Origin: Acuticoccus yangtzensis
Lineage (GTDB): Bacteria > Pseudomonadota > Alphaproteobacteria > Rhizobiales > Amorphaceae
Assembly (NCBI RefSeq): GCF_001927245.1
Contig: NZ_MJUX01000002.1
Coordinates: 310,001-374,000 of the forward strand
Direction: 5' to 3'
DNA: 64,000 nucleotides
Shown here: positions 1-8,498 of the stretch, one piece after another
Layout of the letters: each line of letters starts with the position of its first letter
Numbering within the stretch: the first letter of the stretch is position 1
Made by a program: the position numbers and the translations under genes
The notes under the pieces: model-generated
Databases searched by the model: none
Told to the model about the DNA's origin: nothing
Seen by the model: the letters and a program-made list of their open reading frames with translations, nothing else

Positions 1-779
1 GGGCCGCCGTCGATGAGGATGGCGTCCGCGAACTGGGCGGCGATCTCGGCGCGTCCCTCCGCGGCCATGTCGGTCAGCCGCACGGCGGCGATGCCGGAGC
101 GCGAGAAGGCGGCGGTGACCATGCCGAGCGGCGACGGCCCCGCGGCGGCGACGATGACTTCGCCGCGCCCCTTGCCGGCCAGCGCGGCGGGGGCGAGGGC
201 GAACCGCTCTGCCGCCTCGTCATAGAAGCGCGACAGGCTGGCGAACCCGGCGGCGAAGGCGGCGCCCGCGGGCCGCTCCCCCGCGGCCAGCGCGTCGCTC
301 GCGCGGCGGGCACGCAGGGCTCTGGCATATTGTGCCGGCGTCGTCCCGGTGTGCGCCTTGAAGGTGCGGTGGAAGTGGTGCGCGCTGACCCCGGCGGCAG
401 CGGCCAACTCGTCCAGCGGCAACGGCCCGTCGGCGAGGCGGGCGCATGCCGCCTCCACCATCGCCGCGTTGCGCTGGGCGGTGGAGAGTTCGGTCGGCTT
501 GCAGCGGCGGCAGGGGCGGTATCCTGCGGCCTCGGCCTCGCGCGGCAAGTCGAACAGGGTGACGTTGCGGCGCAAAGGGCGGCGCGAGGGGCAGCTCGGC
601 CGGCAGTAGACGCCTGTGGTGGCGACGGCATAGACGAACGCGCCGTCCGCCTCGGCGTCGCGCGTGCACAGCGCGGTCCAGCGCGCCTCGTCGGCCGGAA
701 CGCCGCTGGTGCGCAACGCGGCGGCTCCGCCACCGGGCGGGGTGCGGGCCGGGGATTTGACGGTTTCGCTCATGGCCAT
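1..779 (-). CDS. ada: Ada-type DNA alkylation repair protein and transcriptional activator (3' end outside window)
   Basis: Ada removes methyl groups from DNA and, once methylated on its N-terminal zinc site, activates repair genes. The reading frame enters from the left edge, so only about 259 N-terminal residues are visible. Cys59 and Cys63 (in GVYCRPSCPSRR) and Cys90 and Cys93 (in YRPCRRCKP) match the four zinc/methyl-acceptor cysteines of Ada. An AraC-type helix-turn-helix region follows at about residues 105-200. The methyltransferase domain starts near residue 208 (GEVIVAAAGPSPLG), but its active-site PCHR motif lies beyond the edge. Start: the ATG at 779 has a GGAG 8 nt upstream; an ATG two codons later (773) is the alternative. 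Whether the protein is intact cannot be judged here. Confidence 0.9.
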   Translation of the reverse strand, partial: MAMSETVKSPARTPPGGGAAALRTSGVPADEARWTALCTRDAEADGAFVYAVATTGVYCRPSCPSRRPLRRNVTLFDLPREAEAAGYRPCRRCKPTELSTAQRNAAMVEAACARLADGPLPLDELAAAAGVSAHHFHRTFKAHTGTTPAQYARALRARRASDALAAGERPAGAAFAAGFASLSRFYDEAAERFALAPAALAGKGRGEVIVAAAGPSPLGMVTAAFSRSGIAAVRLTDMAAEGRAEIAAQFADAILIDGG

Positions 780-899
780 GATTGGGGCTCCACTCCGGGG
801 GAACTGCAAGCCCTTGATGGCGGATCCGCGCCGCGCCGTCGTCGCCCGGCTTGATCGCAAATTATCGGCCGGCATCTGGCCGCACGCGGACCCGGACCC

Positions 900-2087
900 T
901 CAGCAGAGGGCCGGGATGGGGCGCTTGGTGGCCGCCGCGGCGGATCCGCCGAGCATCGGGATCGTCAGCGTGAGTGCGATGCCTGGGCCTTTGGTGTCGA
1001 ACTCGAGCCGGCCGGAAACCTGATTGGCGGCGGCGTCGATGATGCGCATGCCGATGCCGTTGCCGGTCAGCGGCCCGTCGGTGCCCACGCCGTCATCGGC
1101 CATGCGGATCGTCAAAAGACCGTCCGACAGGGCGCCGCGTACGGTGATGGTGCCGGAACGTCCATCCGGGAAGGCATGTTTGAAGGCGTTGGTCACGAAC
1201 TCGTTGACGATGGCGGCCACGGCGGATGCCTGCGTCGCGGTGACCGCGACGGGCTCGATCACCAGGTCCACGGTGACGTTTTCGGGCGCGGAGGCCGCGA
1301 CGAGCCGCGCGAGCCGGTCCATGTAGCGACCGAGGCCCACCTCGTCGCCGCGGTCGAGCGAGTAGAGTTCCTCGTGCAGCAGCGCGGCGGCGGACACCCG
1401 GTGCGACACCTCCGACAACGCCTGCCGCGTCGCCGCATTCGCCGTGCGCCCGGCCTTCAGACGGACGAACGAGGCGACCGACTGGAGTTGGTTTTTCACC
1501 CGGTGGTCGATCTCGCGCCGCAGAACGTCCTGGACGCGCAGCGCCATGCGCAGGTCGAGCTCGCGCACGACTTGCCGGGCGAGCACCTTCAGCGTCTGAC
1601 GCTGCACGTCCGTCAGCTTGCGGGGTTTGGTGTCGAGGACGCAGAGCGTGCCGATGGCGACACCGTCCGGCGAGCGCATGACCGCCCCGGCATAGAAGCG
1701 CACGTGGGGCGCGCCCGTCACGAGTGTGTTGAAGCTGGAGCGCGGATCGAGCCGCGTATCGGGGATTTCGAGAAGCTCGTCCTCGTTCAGGGCGTGCACG
1801 CAGATCGACTGCTCGATCGGCGTTTCGCGCTGACCGAATCCGACCTCGGCCTTGAACCACTGGCGGTCGACGTCGACGAAGCTGACGAGGGCCACGGGGG
1901 CATCGCAGATCGACGCGGCGAGAGCGGCGATCTCGTCGAACTCTTCCTCGCGGGCGGTGTCGAGGATGGCGTATTGGCCGAGCACCTCGTGACGGTGCGC
2001 GGCCGTGAGATCGTCCTGTGCCGTCACTGTATTCGCACTCATCTGCACCAGGCCAGCATCGCATCGGGTCATCGGCAGCGCCAGCAT
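900..2087 (-). CDS. Soluble GAF-domain sensor histidine kinase, HisKA_2 family
   Basis: 395 aa, no membrane segment, so probably a cytoplasmic sensor. A GAF domain spans about residues 45-190. A HisKA_2 dimerisation region follows, with the likely phospho-acceptor His195 in EIDHRVKNQ, a sequence typical of this alphaproteobacterial kinase class. The HATPase shows an N-box (NEFVTNAFKHAFP, about 295-307) and a G1 box (DDGVG, 331-335). This class usually acts in general-stress or light-response signalling, but no response regulator or sigma factor is visible nearby, so it is an orphan in this window. The start at 2087 has GAGG a few bases upstream; internal ATGs at 2072 and 2042 are weaker. Confidence 0.88.
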   Translation of the reverse strand: MLALPMTRCDAGLVQMSANTVTAQDDLTAAHRHEVLGQYAILDTAREEEFDEIAALAASICDAPVALVSFVDVDRQWFKAEVGFGQRETPIEQSICVHALNEDELLEIPDTRLDPRSSFNTLVTGAPHVRFYAGAVMRSPDGVAIGTLCVLDTKPRKLTDVQRQTLKVLARQVVRELDLRMALRVQDVLRREIDHRVKNQLQSVASFVRLKAGRTANAATRQALSEVSHRVSAAALLHEELYSLDRGDEVGLGRYMDRLARLVAASAPENVTVDLVIEPVAVTATQASAVAAIVNEFVTNAFKHAFPDGRSGTITVRGALSDGLLTIRMADDGVGTDGPLTGNGIGMRIIDAAANQVSGRLEFDTKGPGIALTLTIPMLGGSAAAATKRPIPALC

Positions 2088-2590
2088 TCACGCCTCACGG
2101 GTTTCGAGAAATTTGTAAACAGCGGGTTAGTGCCATCACGCTAGCCCGGTCCCGGCCGGCGTGGCGCGGTCCCGGAGGCACAGTTCCCTGCGCATTGGGC
2201 GCAGCGCACATACTTTCGGCGCCAATCATCTGACGAAACGGCTGAGAAGCGTGGAACCGCAGAGCGGTGCGACGCGGATCGTCCCGCTGCGCCGGCGCGG
2301 TTCGGCGGCGAAACCGCGGAATCAATACGATGCATTTCTGATCATGTGCCAAAATGTCGCACCCTATTTTTGGATTATGAATCGCGGAAGCCGTCACGCG
2401 CCGCCGGCGGCCACAACCGCCCGAGTCCAGGGTGGTGCACGGGTGATACAGTTCCTGTCGCGCCGTTGGATATATGCAAAATTGTCAACACGATGCACGC
2501 CAGGTCTGCCATACGTGTAAATCGAACCACATCTGCCCCTTGCGCATAGCTCGGCAGATATGCCACACAGCAAATCAACGGTCGTTAGAA
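2088..2590. other. Gene-poor intergenic stretch
   Basis: No convincing gene. Short open frames here lack family resemblance and ribosome sites. From about 2330 the composition becomes distinctly more AT-rich than the surroundings, which suits a promoter region for the divergent kinase and for the possible small RNA downstream. I could not assign a clear -35/-10 pair. Confidence 0.5.
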
Positions 2591-2593
2591 CCG

Positions 2594-2708
2594 ACTAGGG
2601 AGGAAGCCCGTTCGAACGGACATGTCTCCGCAGCCAATGGCGCGGCGATGTGGACCATAAAAATAAAGAACGTTTACGCGGTCGGCCTCCACGCCGACCG
2701 CGTTTTTT
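2594..2708 (+). ncRNA. Possible small RNA (or leader-peptide transcript) ending in an intrinsic terminator
   Basis: A strong rho-independent terminator at 2677-2708 has no protein gene in front of it, so something short is transcribed towards it. Upstream lies a very good Shine-Dalgarno-like stretch (CTAGGGAGGAAG, near 2595-2606). It is followed by a 12-codon open frame from ATG 2622 to TAA 2660 (MSPQPMARRCGP). Either this is a trans-acting small RNA with an exposed GGAGG segment, or it encodes a tiny peptide. The 5' end given is a guess; only the 3' end is well defined. I do not recognise a named RNA family with confidence. Confidence 0.35.
2677..2708 (+). terminator. Strong rho-independent terminator
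   Basis: Ten-base-pair stem CGCGGTCGGC / GCCGACCGCG with a CTCCAC loop, followed directly by six T. It faces the + strand and lies about 300 bp before the TauE-like gene. Confidence 0.85.
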
Positions 2709-3002
2709 GTGCATCGCTCCAATGACGCAGCGCAATATCCCGCGCACCGCGCACACCTTTTGATTGCCGCGCCGGCTATCCGGACATTACAAAATCCGGC
2801 AACTTTCACGGAATCCGACAACCCAAGGCCGACAGGCCCCGTTGCTGCACTGCCGCAACGCGCGCCAGTCGACCGTCATCCTGGCGCCGATTTCGGCATA
2901 CCGCGACACGTCCGAGGCCCGCGCCGACGACACCGCCTGCTCGGTCACCGCCCAATGGCGACGAACACTGACGCGGCGCCTTGCCACATGCCATAAGCGC
3001 AC

Positions 3003-3767
3003 ATGCTTGACCTCGACCTTCCCGCCTCTATCTGGCTCGCCGTCCTCGCCATCACCCTCCTCGCCGGCTTCGTGAAGGGCGCCGTGGGCTTCGCCATGCC
3101 CATGGTGATGATCTCGGGCATCGGCTCCCTCGTGGCGCCGGAGCTGGCGCTCGCCGCCCTCATCCTGCCCACACTGATCGCCAACACGGCCCAAGCGCTG
3201 CGCGGCGGGGTCGACGCAGCCGTCGCCGCAGCCCGCGCCCACTGGCCCTACGTCGCCATCGTCGCCGTCTTCATCGTCTTCTCGGCGCAGCTCGTGAACC
3301 TCCTCCCGGCGCGGGTTCTGTTCCTCGCCATCGGCGTCCCGGTCACCCTGTTCGCCGTGCTGCAGCTCGGCGGACGGCGCATCCGCCTGTCCGGCCACCA
3401 TCAGACCGCGCTCAGCGTCGGCCTCGGCATCGTGGCGGGGCTCATCGGCGGGGTGTCGGGCGTCTGGGGTCCGCCCACCGTCATCTACCTCACCTCGCTC
3501 GACACGCCGAAGGACGAGCAGCTCCGCGTGCAAGGCATCGTCTACGGCATCGGCGCCGTGATGCTCACCCTCGCCCACATCGGCTCGGGCGTCCTCAACG
3601 CCACGACGCTCCCCCTGTCCGCGCTCCTCGTCGTCCCGGCGATGATCGGCATGCGCATCGGCATGGGCGTCTCCGGCCGCATGGACCAAAACCGCTTTCG
3701 CCAGGCGACGTTGGCCGTCCTGGTCATCGCCGGGCTCAACCTCGTCCGGCGCGGGCTGATGGGCTGA
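3003..3767 (+). CDS. TauE/SafE-family membrane exporter
   Basis: 254 aa, almost wholly hydrophobic, with about eight predicted membrane helices. It carries two family-typical glycine/proline-rich helix starts: an N-terminal LLAGFVKGAVGFAMPM segment and an internal VAGLIGGVSGVWGPP segment, the pattern of TauE/SafE (DUF81) anion exporters. The family is linked to export of sulfite, sulfoacetate and similar organosulfur anions. Its position just before cysQ-cysD-cysNC supports a sulfur-related role, but the substrate is inferred from context only. The ATG at 3003 has no good ribosome site. Confidence 0.8.
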   Translation: MLDLDLPASIWLAVLAITLLAGFVKGAVGFAMPMVMISGIGSLVAPELALAALILPTLIANTAQALRGGVDAAVAAARAHWPYVAIVAVFIVFSAQLVNLLPARVLFLAIGVPVTLFAVLQLGGRRIRLSGHHQTALSVGLGIVAGLIGGVSGVWGPPTVIYLTSLDTPKDEQLRVQGIVYGIGAVMLTLAHIGSGVLNATTLPLSALLVVPAMIGMRIGMGVSGRMDQNRFRQATLAVLVIAGLNLVRRGLMG

Positions 3768-3792
3768 CGCACGGCGATCCGCCCGCCGCCTC

Positions 3793-3901
3793 TTGGGTTG
3801 CACCCTCGCGACCCATCAACTGTGCGTATGGCGGGAATGCAGCGGTTGGATTGCACCCCACAATGCGGTCGTATAGGCGTCTCGTGAAATTGGATGCACC
3901 C
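3793..3901. repeat. Three spaced copies of a TTGCACC-type motif before cysQ
   Basis: Near-repeats TTGGGTTGCACCC (3793-3805), TTGGATTGCACCC (3846-3858) and TTGGATGCACCC (3890-3901) are spaced about 53 and 44 bp, upstream of the chosen cysQ start at 3902. A further TTGCACC occurs at 4754-4760 before cysD. They could be binding sites of a sulfur regulator. TTGCAC at 3851 with TATAGG at 3872 also resembles a promoter, but its spacer is only 15 bp. Confidence 0.35.
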
Positions 3902-4711
3902 ATGACGTCACGCTTGTCCGGCCACGACCTCGTCTCGATCGCCATCGAAGCAGGGGCCGCCATTCTCCCCTTCTACGATCCGAACGGCCAGGAGGCGCGC
4001 ACCAAGGGCGACGGCTCACCGGTCACCGCCGCCGACGAGGCCGCCGAGGCGATCATCCTGAAGCGCCTCGCCGAGCACGGCATCACCGCCGTCCTCGCCG
4101 AGGAGTCGGTCGCCGCCGGACGCATCCCCGATGTCGGCGCCGAATTCTGGCTGGTCGACCCGCTGGACGGCACCAAGGACTTCATCAACGGCTCCGGCGA
4201 GTTCACCGTGAACATCGCCCGGATCGTCGACGGCGCGCCGGTGGACGGCGTCGTCCTCTGCCCCGCCCTGGACGAGGTCTACTGGGCCGACGAGACAGGC
4301 GCCCACTACGCCAAGCTGGTGGACGGCAAGGTGGCGGACCCGCGCCCCATCGCCGTCGCACCGGCCGGCGGCGCGCTGAAGGTGGTCGCCTCCAAGTCGC
4401 ACCTCACGGACGAAACGAAAGAGTTCATCGACCGCTTCGACGTCGACACCTTCCTGTCCTTCGGCTCCTCGCTGAAATTCTGCCGCGTCGCCGACGGGAC
4501 CGCCCACCTCTATCCGCGCATGGGCCGCACGATGGAGTGGGACACGGCGGCGGGCCACGCCGTCCTGAAGGCGGCGGGCGGCGAGGTCTACACCCTCGAC
4601 GGCACGCCCCTTGCCTATGGCAAGTCGGAAACCCCGACCGGCCCCTACGCCAATCCGCACTTCGTGGCGGCCGGCGCGTTCGACCCCTTTGCGCTGGCGA
4701 AAGCGTCCTGA
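3902..4711 (+). CDS. cysQ: 3'(2'),5'-bisphosphate nucleotidase (CysQ)
   Basis: Hydrolyses PAP/PAPS to AMP/APS plus phosphate, removing the by-product of sulfate assimilation. 269 aa, an inositol-monophosphatase-fold protein. Metal-site motifs are visible: TKGDGSPVTAADEAA near the N-terminus, EESV, the hallmark WLVDPLDGTKDFINGSGEFTVNIA, and a C-terminal EWDTAAGHAVLKAAGG. Upstream in-frame starts exist (TTG 3851, ATG 3863), but they would run through the repeated TTGCACC motifs. ATG 3902 begins at the usual CysQ N-terminus (MTSRLSGHDLVSIAIEAG). It precedes the sulfate-activation genes in the same direction. Confidence 0.9.
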   Translation: MTSRLSGHDLVSIAIEAGAAILPFYDPNGQEARTKGDGSPVTAADEAAEAIILKRLAEHGITAVLAEESVAAGRIPDVGAEFWLVDPLDGTKDFINGSGEFTVNIARIVDGAPVDGVVLCPALDEVYWADETGAHYAKLVDGKVADPRPIAVAPAGGALKVVASKSHLTDETKEFIDRFDVDTFLSFGSSLKFCRVADGTAHLYPRMGRTMEWDTAAGHAVLKAAGGEVYTLDGTPLAYGKSETPTGPYANPHFVAAGAFDPFALAKAS

Positions 4712-4715
4712 GACC

Positions 4716-4760
4716 CTTTCGCCCCACGCGAAAGTGTTTCAAACAATGCGACATTGCACC
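4716..4760. promoter_or_regulatory. Hairpin and palindrome in the cysQ-cysD gap, candidate cysD control region
   Basis: The 128-bp gap holds a 7-bp hairpin CTTTCGC/GCGAAAG (4716-4734), possibly a weak cysQ terminator. Next comes a perfect inverted repeat CAATG-CGA-CATTG (4744-4756) whose right arm runs into TTGCACC (4754-4760), the motif also repeated before cysQ. A regulator controlling sulfate-assimilation genes could bind here; this is inference from position and symmetry. Confidence 0.4.
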
Positions 4761-4839
4761 ACATAACAGACGTTAATGCGCGGACGGCCACAACCACGGC
4801 ATCTTCCCGCGTGCAGCTTGATGAAGATGGAGTAGCGTT

Positions 4840-5745
4840 ATGGCCGTTGATCGCGGCTCGCACCTGAAGCGGCTCGAGGACGAGTCGATCCACATCATCC
4901 GTGAGGTCGCGGCCGAGTTCCGCAATCCGGTGATGCTCTACTCGATCGGCAAGGACTCGGCAGTCATGCTGCACCTTGCCATGAAGGCCTTCTACCCCTC
5001 GAAGCCGCCCTTCCCGCTGATGCACGTCGACACCACGTGGAAGTTCCGCGAGATGATCGAGTTCCGCGACCGCAAGGTGAAGGAGCTCGGCCTCGACCTC
5101 ATCGTGCACACCAACGAAGAGGGCGTGAAAGCCGGCGTCGGCCCGTTCACGCACGGCTCGTCCTACCACACCCAGGTGATGAAGACGGACGCGCTGAAGC
5201 AGGCCCTCACCGCGCACGGCTTCGACGCGGCCTTCGGCGGCGCCCGTCGCGACGAGGAAAAGTCCCGCGCCAAGGAGCGCGTCTTCTCCTTCCGCACGCA
5301 GAACCACGGCTGGGACCCGAAGAACCAGCGGCCCGAGCTGTGGCACCTTTATAATTGCCGCGTCGCCAAGGGCGAATCCATTCGCGTCTTCCCGCTGTCG
5401 AACTGGACCGAGCTCGACATCTGGCAGTACATCATGATGGAAGGCATCGAGATCGTGCCGCTCTACTTCGCCAAGGAGCGCCCGGTGCTCGAGGTCGACG
5501 GCCAGCTTCTGATGGTCGACGACGAGCGCTTCCCGCTGGACGGCCGCACGCCCGATATGAAGATGGTCCGCTTCCGCACCCTCGGCTGCTACCCGCTGAC
5601 CGGCGCCGTCGAAAGCCCGGCCGCCACGCTGGAAGAAATCGTCGCCGAGATGCTCATTGCCCGCACCTCCGAACGGTCCGGCCGCCTCATCGACAAGGAC
5701 GAGGAAGCGTCCATGGAGAAGAAGAAGCGCGAGGGTTATTTCTAA
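4840..5745 (+). CDS. cysD: Sulfate adenylyltransferase subunit 2 (ATP sulfurylase small subunit)
   Basis: With CysN it makes adenosine 5'-phosphosulfate from ATP and sulfate, the first step of sulfate activation. 301 aa, the normal CysD length. An N-type ATP pyrophosphatase PP-loop is visible ([14 protein letters not shown], about residues 33-46). Family-typical stretches [20 protein letters not shown] and [14 protein letters not shown] follow, and the C-terminus EKKKREGYF is characteristic. Only one base separates its stop from the cysNC start, so translation is probably coupled. Confidence 0.97.
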   Translation: MAVDRGSHLKRLEDESIHIIREVAAEFRNPVMLYSIGKDSAVMLHLAMKAFYPSKPPFPLMHVDTTWKFREMIEFRDRKVKELGLDLIVHTNEEGVKAGVGPFTHGSSYHTQVMKTDALKQALTAHGFDAAFGGARRDEEKSRAKERVFSFRTQNHGWDPKNQRPELWHLYNCRVAKGESIRVFPLSNWTELDIWQYIMMEGIEIVPLYFAKERPVLEVDGQLLMVDDERFPLDGRTPDMKMVRFRTLGCYPLTGAVESPAATLEEIVAEMLIARTSERSGRLIDKDEEASMEKKKREGYF

Positions 5746-5746
5746 G

Positions 5747-7648
5747 ATGTCCGTTGCTGAAAACCTCACCCCGGAAGCCTTTTCCGAATACCTGGCAAGC
5801 CAGGAGCGGAAATCCTTCCTGCGCTTCATCACCTGCGGCTCGGTGGACGACGGCAAGTCGACCCTGATCGGCCGCCTGCTCTATGAGACCAAGCTGATCT
5901 TCGAGGACCAGCTTGCCGCCATCGAGCGCGATTCCAAGAAGCACGGCACCACCGGCGAGGACATCGACCTCGCCCTTCTCGTCGACGGCCTGGAGGCGGA
6001 GCGCCAGCAGGGCATCACCATCGACGTCGCCTACCGCTTCTTCACCACCGACAAGCGCAAGTTCATCGTCGCCGACACGCCCGGCCACGAGCAGTATACG
6101 CGCAACATGGCGACCGGCGCCTCCACCGCCGATCTCGCCGTGCTCTTGGTCGACGCGCGCAACGGCATCCAGGTGCAGACCAAGCGCCACGCCTTCCTGG
6201 TGTCGCTGCTCGGCATCCGCCACGTCGTCCTCGCCGTGAACAAGATCGACCTCGTCGACTTCTCCGAAGAGAAGTTCAACGAGATCAAGGCCGCGTTCGA
6301 GACCTTCGCCCACGGCTTCGACTTCGACACCATGCAGGCGATCCCGATCTCCGCCCGCTATGGCGAGAACGTCGTCGGCCAATCGGAGAAGATGCCCTGG
6401 TACAAGGGCCCGACGCTGCTCGACTATCTGGAGTCCGTCGAGGTCCAGTCCGACCTCGAGGATCGCCCCTTCCGCATGTCGGTCCAGTGGGTGAACCGGC
6501 CGAACCTCAACTTCCGCGGCTTCTCCGGCACCATCGCGTCCGGCAAGCTGCGCCCCGGCGATCCCGTCGTCGTCGCCTCGTCCGGTAAGGACGCGGTGGT
6601 GAAGCGCATCGTCACCATGGACGGCGACCTTCCCGAGGCGGTCGCCTCCGAGGCCGTCACCGTGGTGCTCGACCGTGAGATCGACGTGTCGCGCGGCGAT
6701 ATCCTGGTTCCGCCGTCGCACCGGCCGGAGGTGGCGGACCAGTTCGCCGCTCACATCGTCTGGATGGCCGAGGACAAGCTCTATCCGGGCCGCCCCTACA
6801 TCCTGAAGATCGGCAACAAGACCGTGTCGGCCCAGGTCACCGAGATCAAGCACCAGATCGACGTGAACACCTTCGACCACCTGGCCGCCAAGGAGCTGCA
6901 CCTCAACCAGGTCGGCTTCTGCAACGTGTCCCTGTCCGAGCCGATCGCCTTCGACCCCTACGAGGCCAACCGCGAGACGGGCGCCTTCATCCTGGTCGAC
7001 CGCCTGACCAATGCGACGGTCGGCGCGGGCATGGTGTGGTTCGCGCTGCGCCGCGCCACCAACATCCACTGGCAGGCGACGGACGTCACCAAGGACAGCC
7101 GCGCGGCCATGAAGGGCCAGAAGCCGGCCATCCTGTGGTTCACCGGCCTGTCGGGCTCGGGCAAGTCCACCATCGGCAACCTGGTCGAGAAGAAGCTGTC
7201 GGCGATGGGCCGCCACACCTACATTCTCGACGGTGACAACGTGCGTCACGGCCTCAACCGCGACCTCGGCTTCACCGATGCGGACCGCGTGGAGAACATC
7301 CGCCGCGTGGCCGAGACGGCGAAGCTCTTCGTCGACGCGGGGCTTCTGGTGGTCGTCACCTTCATCTCGCCCTTCCGCTCCGAGCGGCGGATGGCGCGCG
7401 ATCTGGTGGAGGATGGCGAGTTCCTGGAAGTCTACATCGACACGCCGATCGAGGAGTGCCGCCGGCGCGATCCGAAGGGCCTCTACAAGAAGGCCGATTC
7501 GGGCCAGCTCAAGAACTTCACCGGCGTCGATTCGCCCTACGAGGCGCCCGAGGGTGCCGAAATCTCGATCGACACCACCACCGGTGATCCCGAGATGCAC
7601 GCCGAGCGCATCGTCACGCTTTTGAAGGAGCGCGGCATCATCGACTGA
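5747..7648 (+). CDS. cysNC: Bifunctional sulfate adenylyltransferase subunit 1 / adenylylsulfate kinase (CysN-CysC fusion)
   Basis: 633 aa. The N-terminal part (about 1-450) is the GTPase subunit of ATP sulfurylase: G1 loop GSVDDGKST (31-39), G3 DTPGHEQY, G4 NKIDLV, then translation-factor-like beta-barrels. The C-terminal part (about 455-633) is APS kinase with P-loop GLSGSGKST (467-475) and the DGDNVRHGLNRDLGF motif. The fusion thus carries out GTP-driven APS synthesis with CysD and then phosphorylates APS to PAPS. Such NodQ-like fusions are common in alphaproteobacteria. The gene starts one base after cysD and is followed by a clear terminator. Confidence 0.97.
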   Translation: MSVAENLTPEAFSEYLASQERKSFLRFITCGSVDDGKSTLIGRLLYETKLIFEDQLAAIERDSKKHGTTGEDIDLALLVDGLEAERQQGITIDVAYRFFTTDKRKFIVADTPGHEQYTRNMATGASTADLAVLLVDARNGIQVQTKRHAFLVSLLGIRHVVLAVNKIDLVDFSEEKFNEIKAAFETFAHGFDFDTMQAIPISARYGENVVGQSEKMPWYKGPTLLDYLESVEVQSDLEDRPFRMSVQWVNRPNLNFRGFSGTIASGKLRPGDPVVVASSGKDAVVKRIVTMDGDLPEAVASEAVTVVLDREIDVSRGDILVPPSHRPEVADQFAAHIVWMAEDKLYPGRPYILKIGNKTVSAQVTEIKHQIDVNTFDHLAAKELHLNQVGFCNVSLSEPIAFDPYEANRETGAFILVDRLTNATVGAGMVWFALRRATNIHWQATDVTKDSRAAMKGQKPAILWFTGLSGSGKSTIGNLVEKKLSAMGRHTYILDGDNVRHGLNRDLGFTDADRVENIRRVAETAKLFVDAGLLVVVTFISPFRSERRMARDLVEDGEFLEVYIDTPIEECRRRDPKGLYKKADSGQLKNFTGVDSPYEAPEGAEISIDTTTGDPEMHAERIVTLLKERGIID

Positions 7649-7670
7649 TGCCACGCCGCCCGCGCTTGAG

Positions 7671-7695
7671 AAGGCCGCCTTCGGGCGGCCTTTTT
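7671..7695 (+). terminator. Rho-independent terminator of the cysD-cysNC operon
   Basis: Stem AAGGCCGCC / GGCGGCCTT with a TTCG tetraloop, followed by three further T after the paired TT. It sits between two convergent genes; the reverse strand has no comparable U-tract. Confidence 0.88.
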
Positions 7696-7697
7696 CG

Positions 7698-8300
7698 TTA
7701 TTCCGCCAGCTTGCCGGTGGTCTCCCAGGCCAGCGCGTCGGCAAGCTGTGCGTCGCCCCAGAAGCGGTTGCCGTCGCTGGTGACGAAGGTCGGCGCGCCG
7801 AAGACGCCCGCCGCCTGCGCCGCCTCGGTGTTGGCGAAGAGCCCGGCCTTGGCGGCGTCGCTCTTGGCGCCCGCGGCGACCTCGTCCGGGTCGAGCCCCG
7901 CCGCCGTCGCCGCCGCGGCGATCACCGCCGCATCGGCGATGTCGTGCCCCTTGCCCCACTCCTCGGTGAAGACGGCGCGTGTGAAGGCCGCACGCTCAGC
8001 GCCCGACAGCGCCAGCGCCGCGCGCCCCGCCGTCACGCTGCGCTGCGGGAACACGGCGGGCTTCACGAAGGGCAGGCCCCGATGCGCCGCGCGGCGGGCG
8101 ATGTCCTCCCACATGAAGGCGCCCTTGTCCTCCGACGCGACATTGGGGGACGAGGCATAGCCCGCCGCCGCGAAGATCGGGCCGAGCAGAAAGGGCGTCC
8201 ACTCCACGGTGACGCCGGCGGCCTCCGCCGCCGCCTCCATGCGCATCGCCGAAAGGTAGGAGTAGCTGGACGAGAAGTCGTAGAAGAAGCGGAAGGCCAT
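7698..8300 (-). CDS. DsbA-fold protein of the 2-hydroxychromene-2-carboxylate isomerase family
   Basis: 200 aa. The N-terminus FRFFYDFSSSYSYLSA and the later VFGAPTFVTSDGNRFWGDAQL match the HCCA isomerase / kappa-class GST-like branch of the thioredoxin fold. The N-terminal Ser-rich FSSSYSYL replaces the CXXC of true disulfide oxidoreductases. HCCA isomerases act in naphthalene breakdown, but many homologues are general glutathione-dependent isomerases or transferases, and no aromatic pathway genes are near. Start at 8300 has an AGGGA ribosome site; longer frames extend into sequence without family similarity. It converges on cysNC. Confidence 0.78.
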   Translation of the reverse strand: MAFRFFYDFSSSYSYLSAMRMEAAAEAAGVTVEWTPFLLGPIFAAAGYASSPNVASEDKGAFMWEDIARRAAHRGLPFVKPAVFPQRSVTAGRAALALSGAERAAFTRAVFTEEWGKGHDIADAAVIAAAATAAGLDPDEVAAGAKSDAAKAGLFANTEAAQAAGVFGAPTFVTSDGNRFWGDAQLADALAWETTGKLAE

Positions 8301-8498
8301 GGCGTTTTCCCTGGGTGGAGCCTGTCTCGAGGGCGGTGCGGCTCCGGCCCCGCCCCTTGCGCCGCCCGCTTGATACGCGCGGCGAATGCACGTTCGGCGC
8401 AATTTCGCGGCGGATCAACAGCGCGCCGCAGCGTGCCTCGGCCAAGGCCAGAGCCCGCACCTATGGCACCGCACGCAAAATTTGAATGACGCGGCGCG

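Noticed and set aside
2095-2397. 100-codon minus-strand frame upstream of the kinase gene
   Set aside because: No ribosome site or similarity and it occupies the expected promoter of the kinase; left as non-coding.
5687-7744. 685-codon open frame on the minus strand opposite cysNC
   Set aside because: Antisense shadow of a clear cysNC gene; composition is Arg/Asp/Val/His-rich with no family resemblance, as expected for high-GC DNA.
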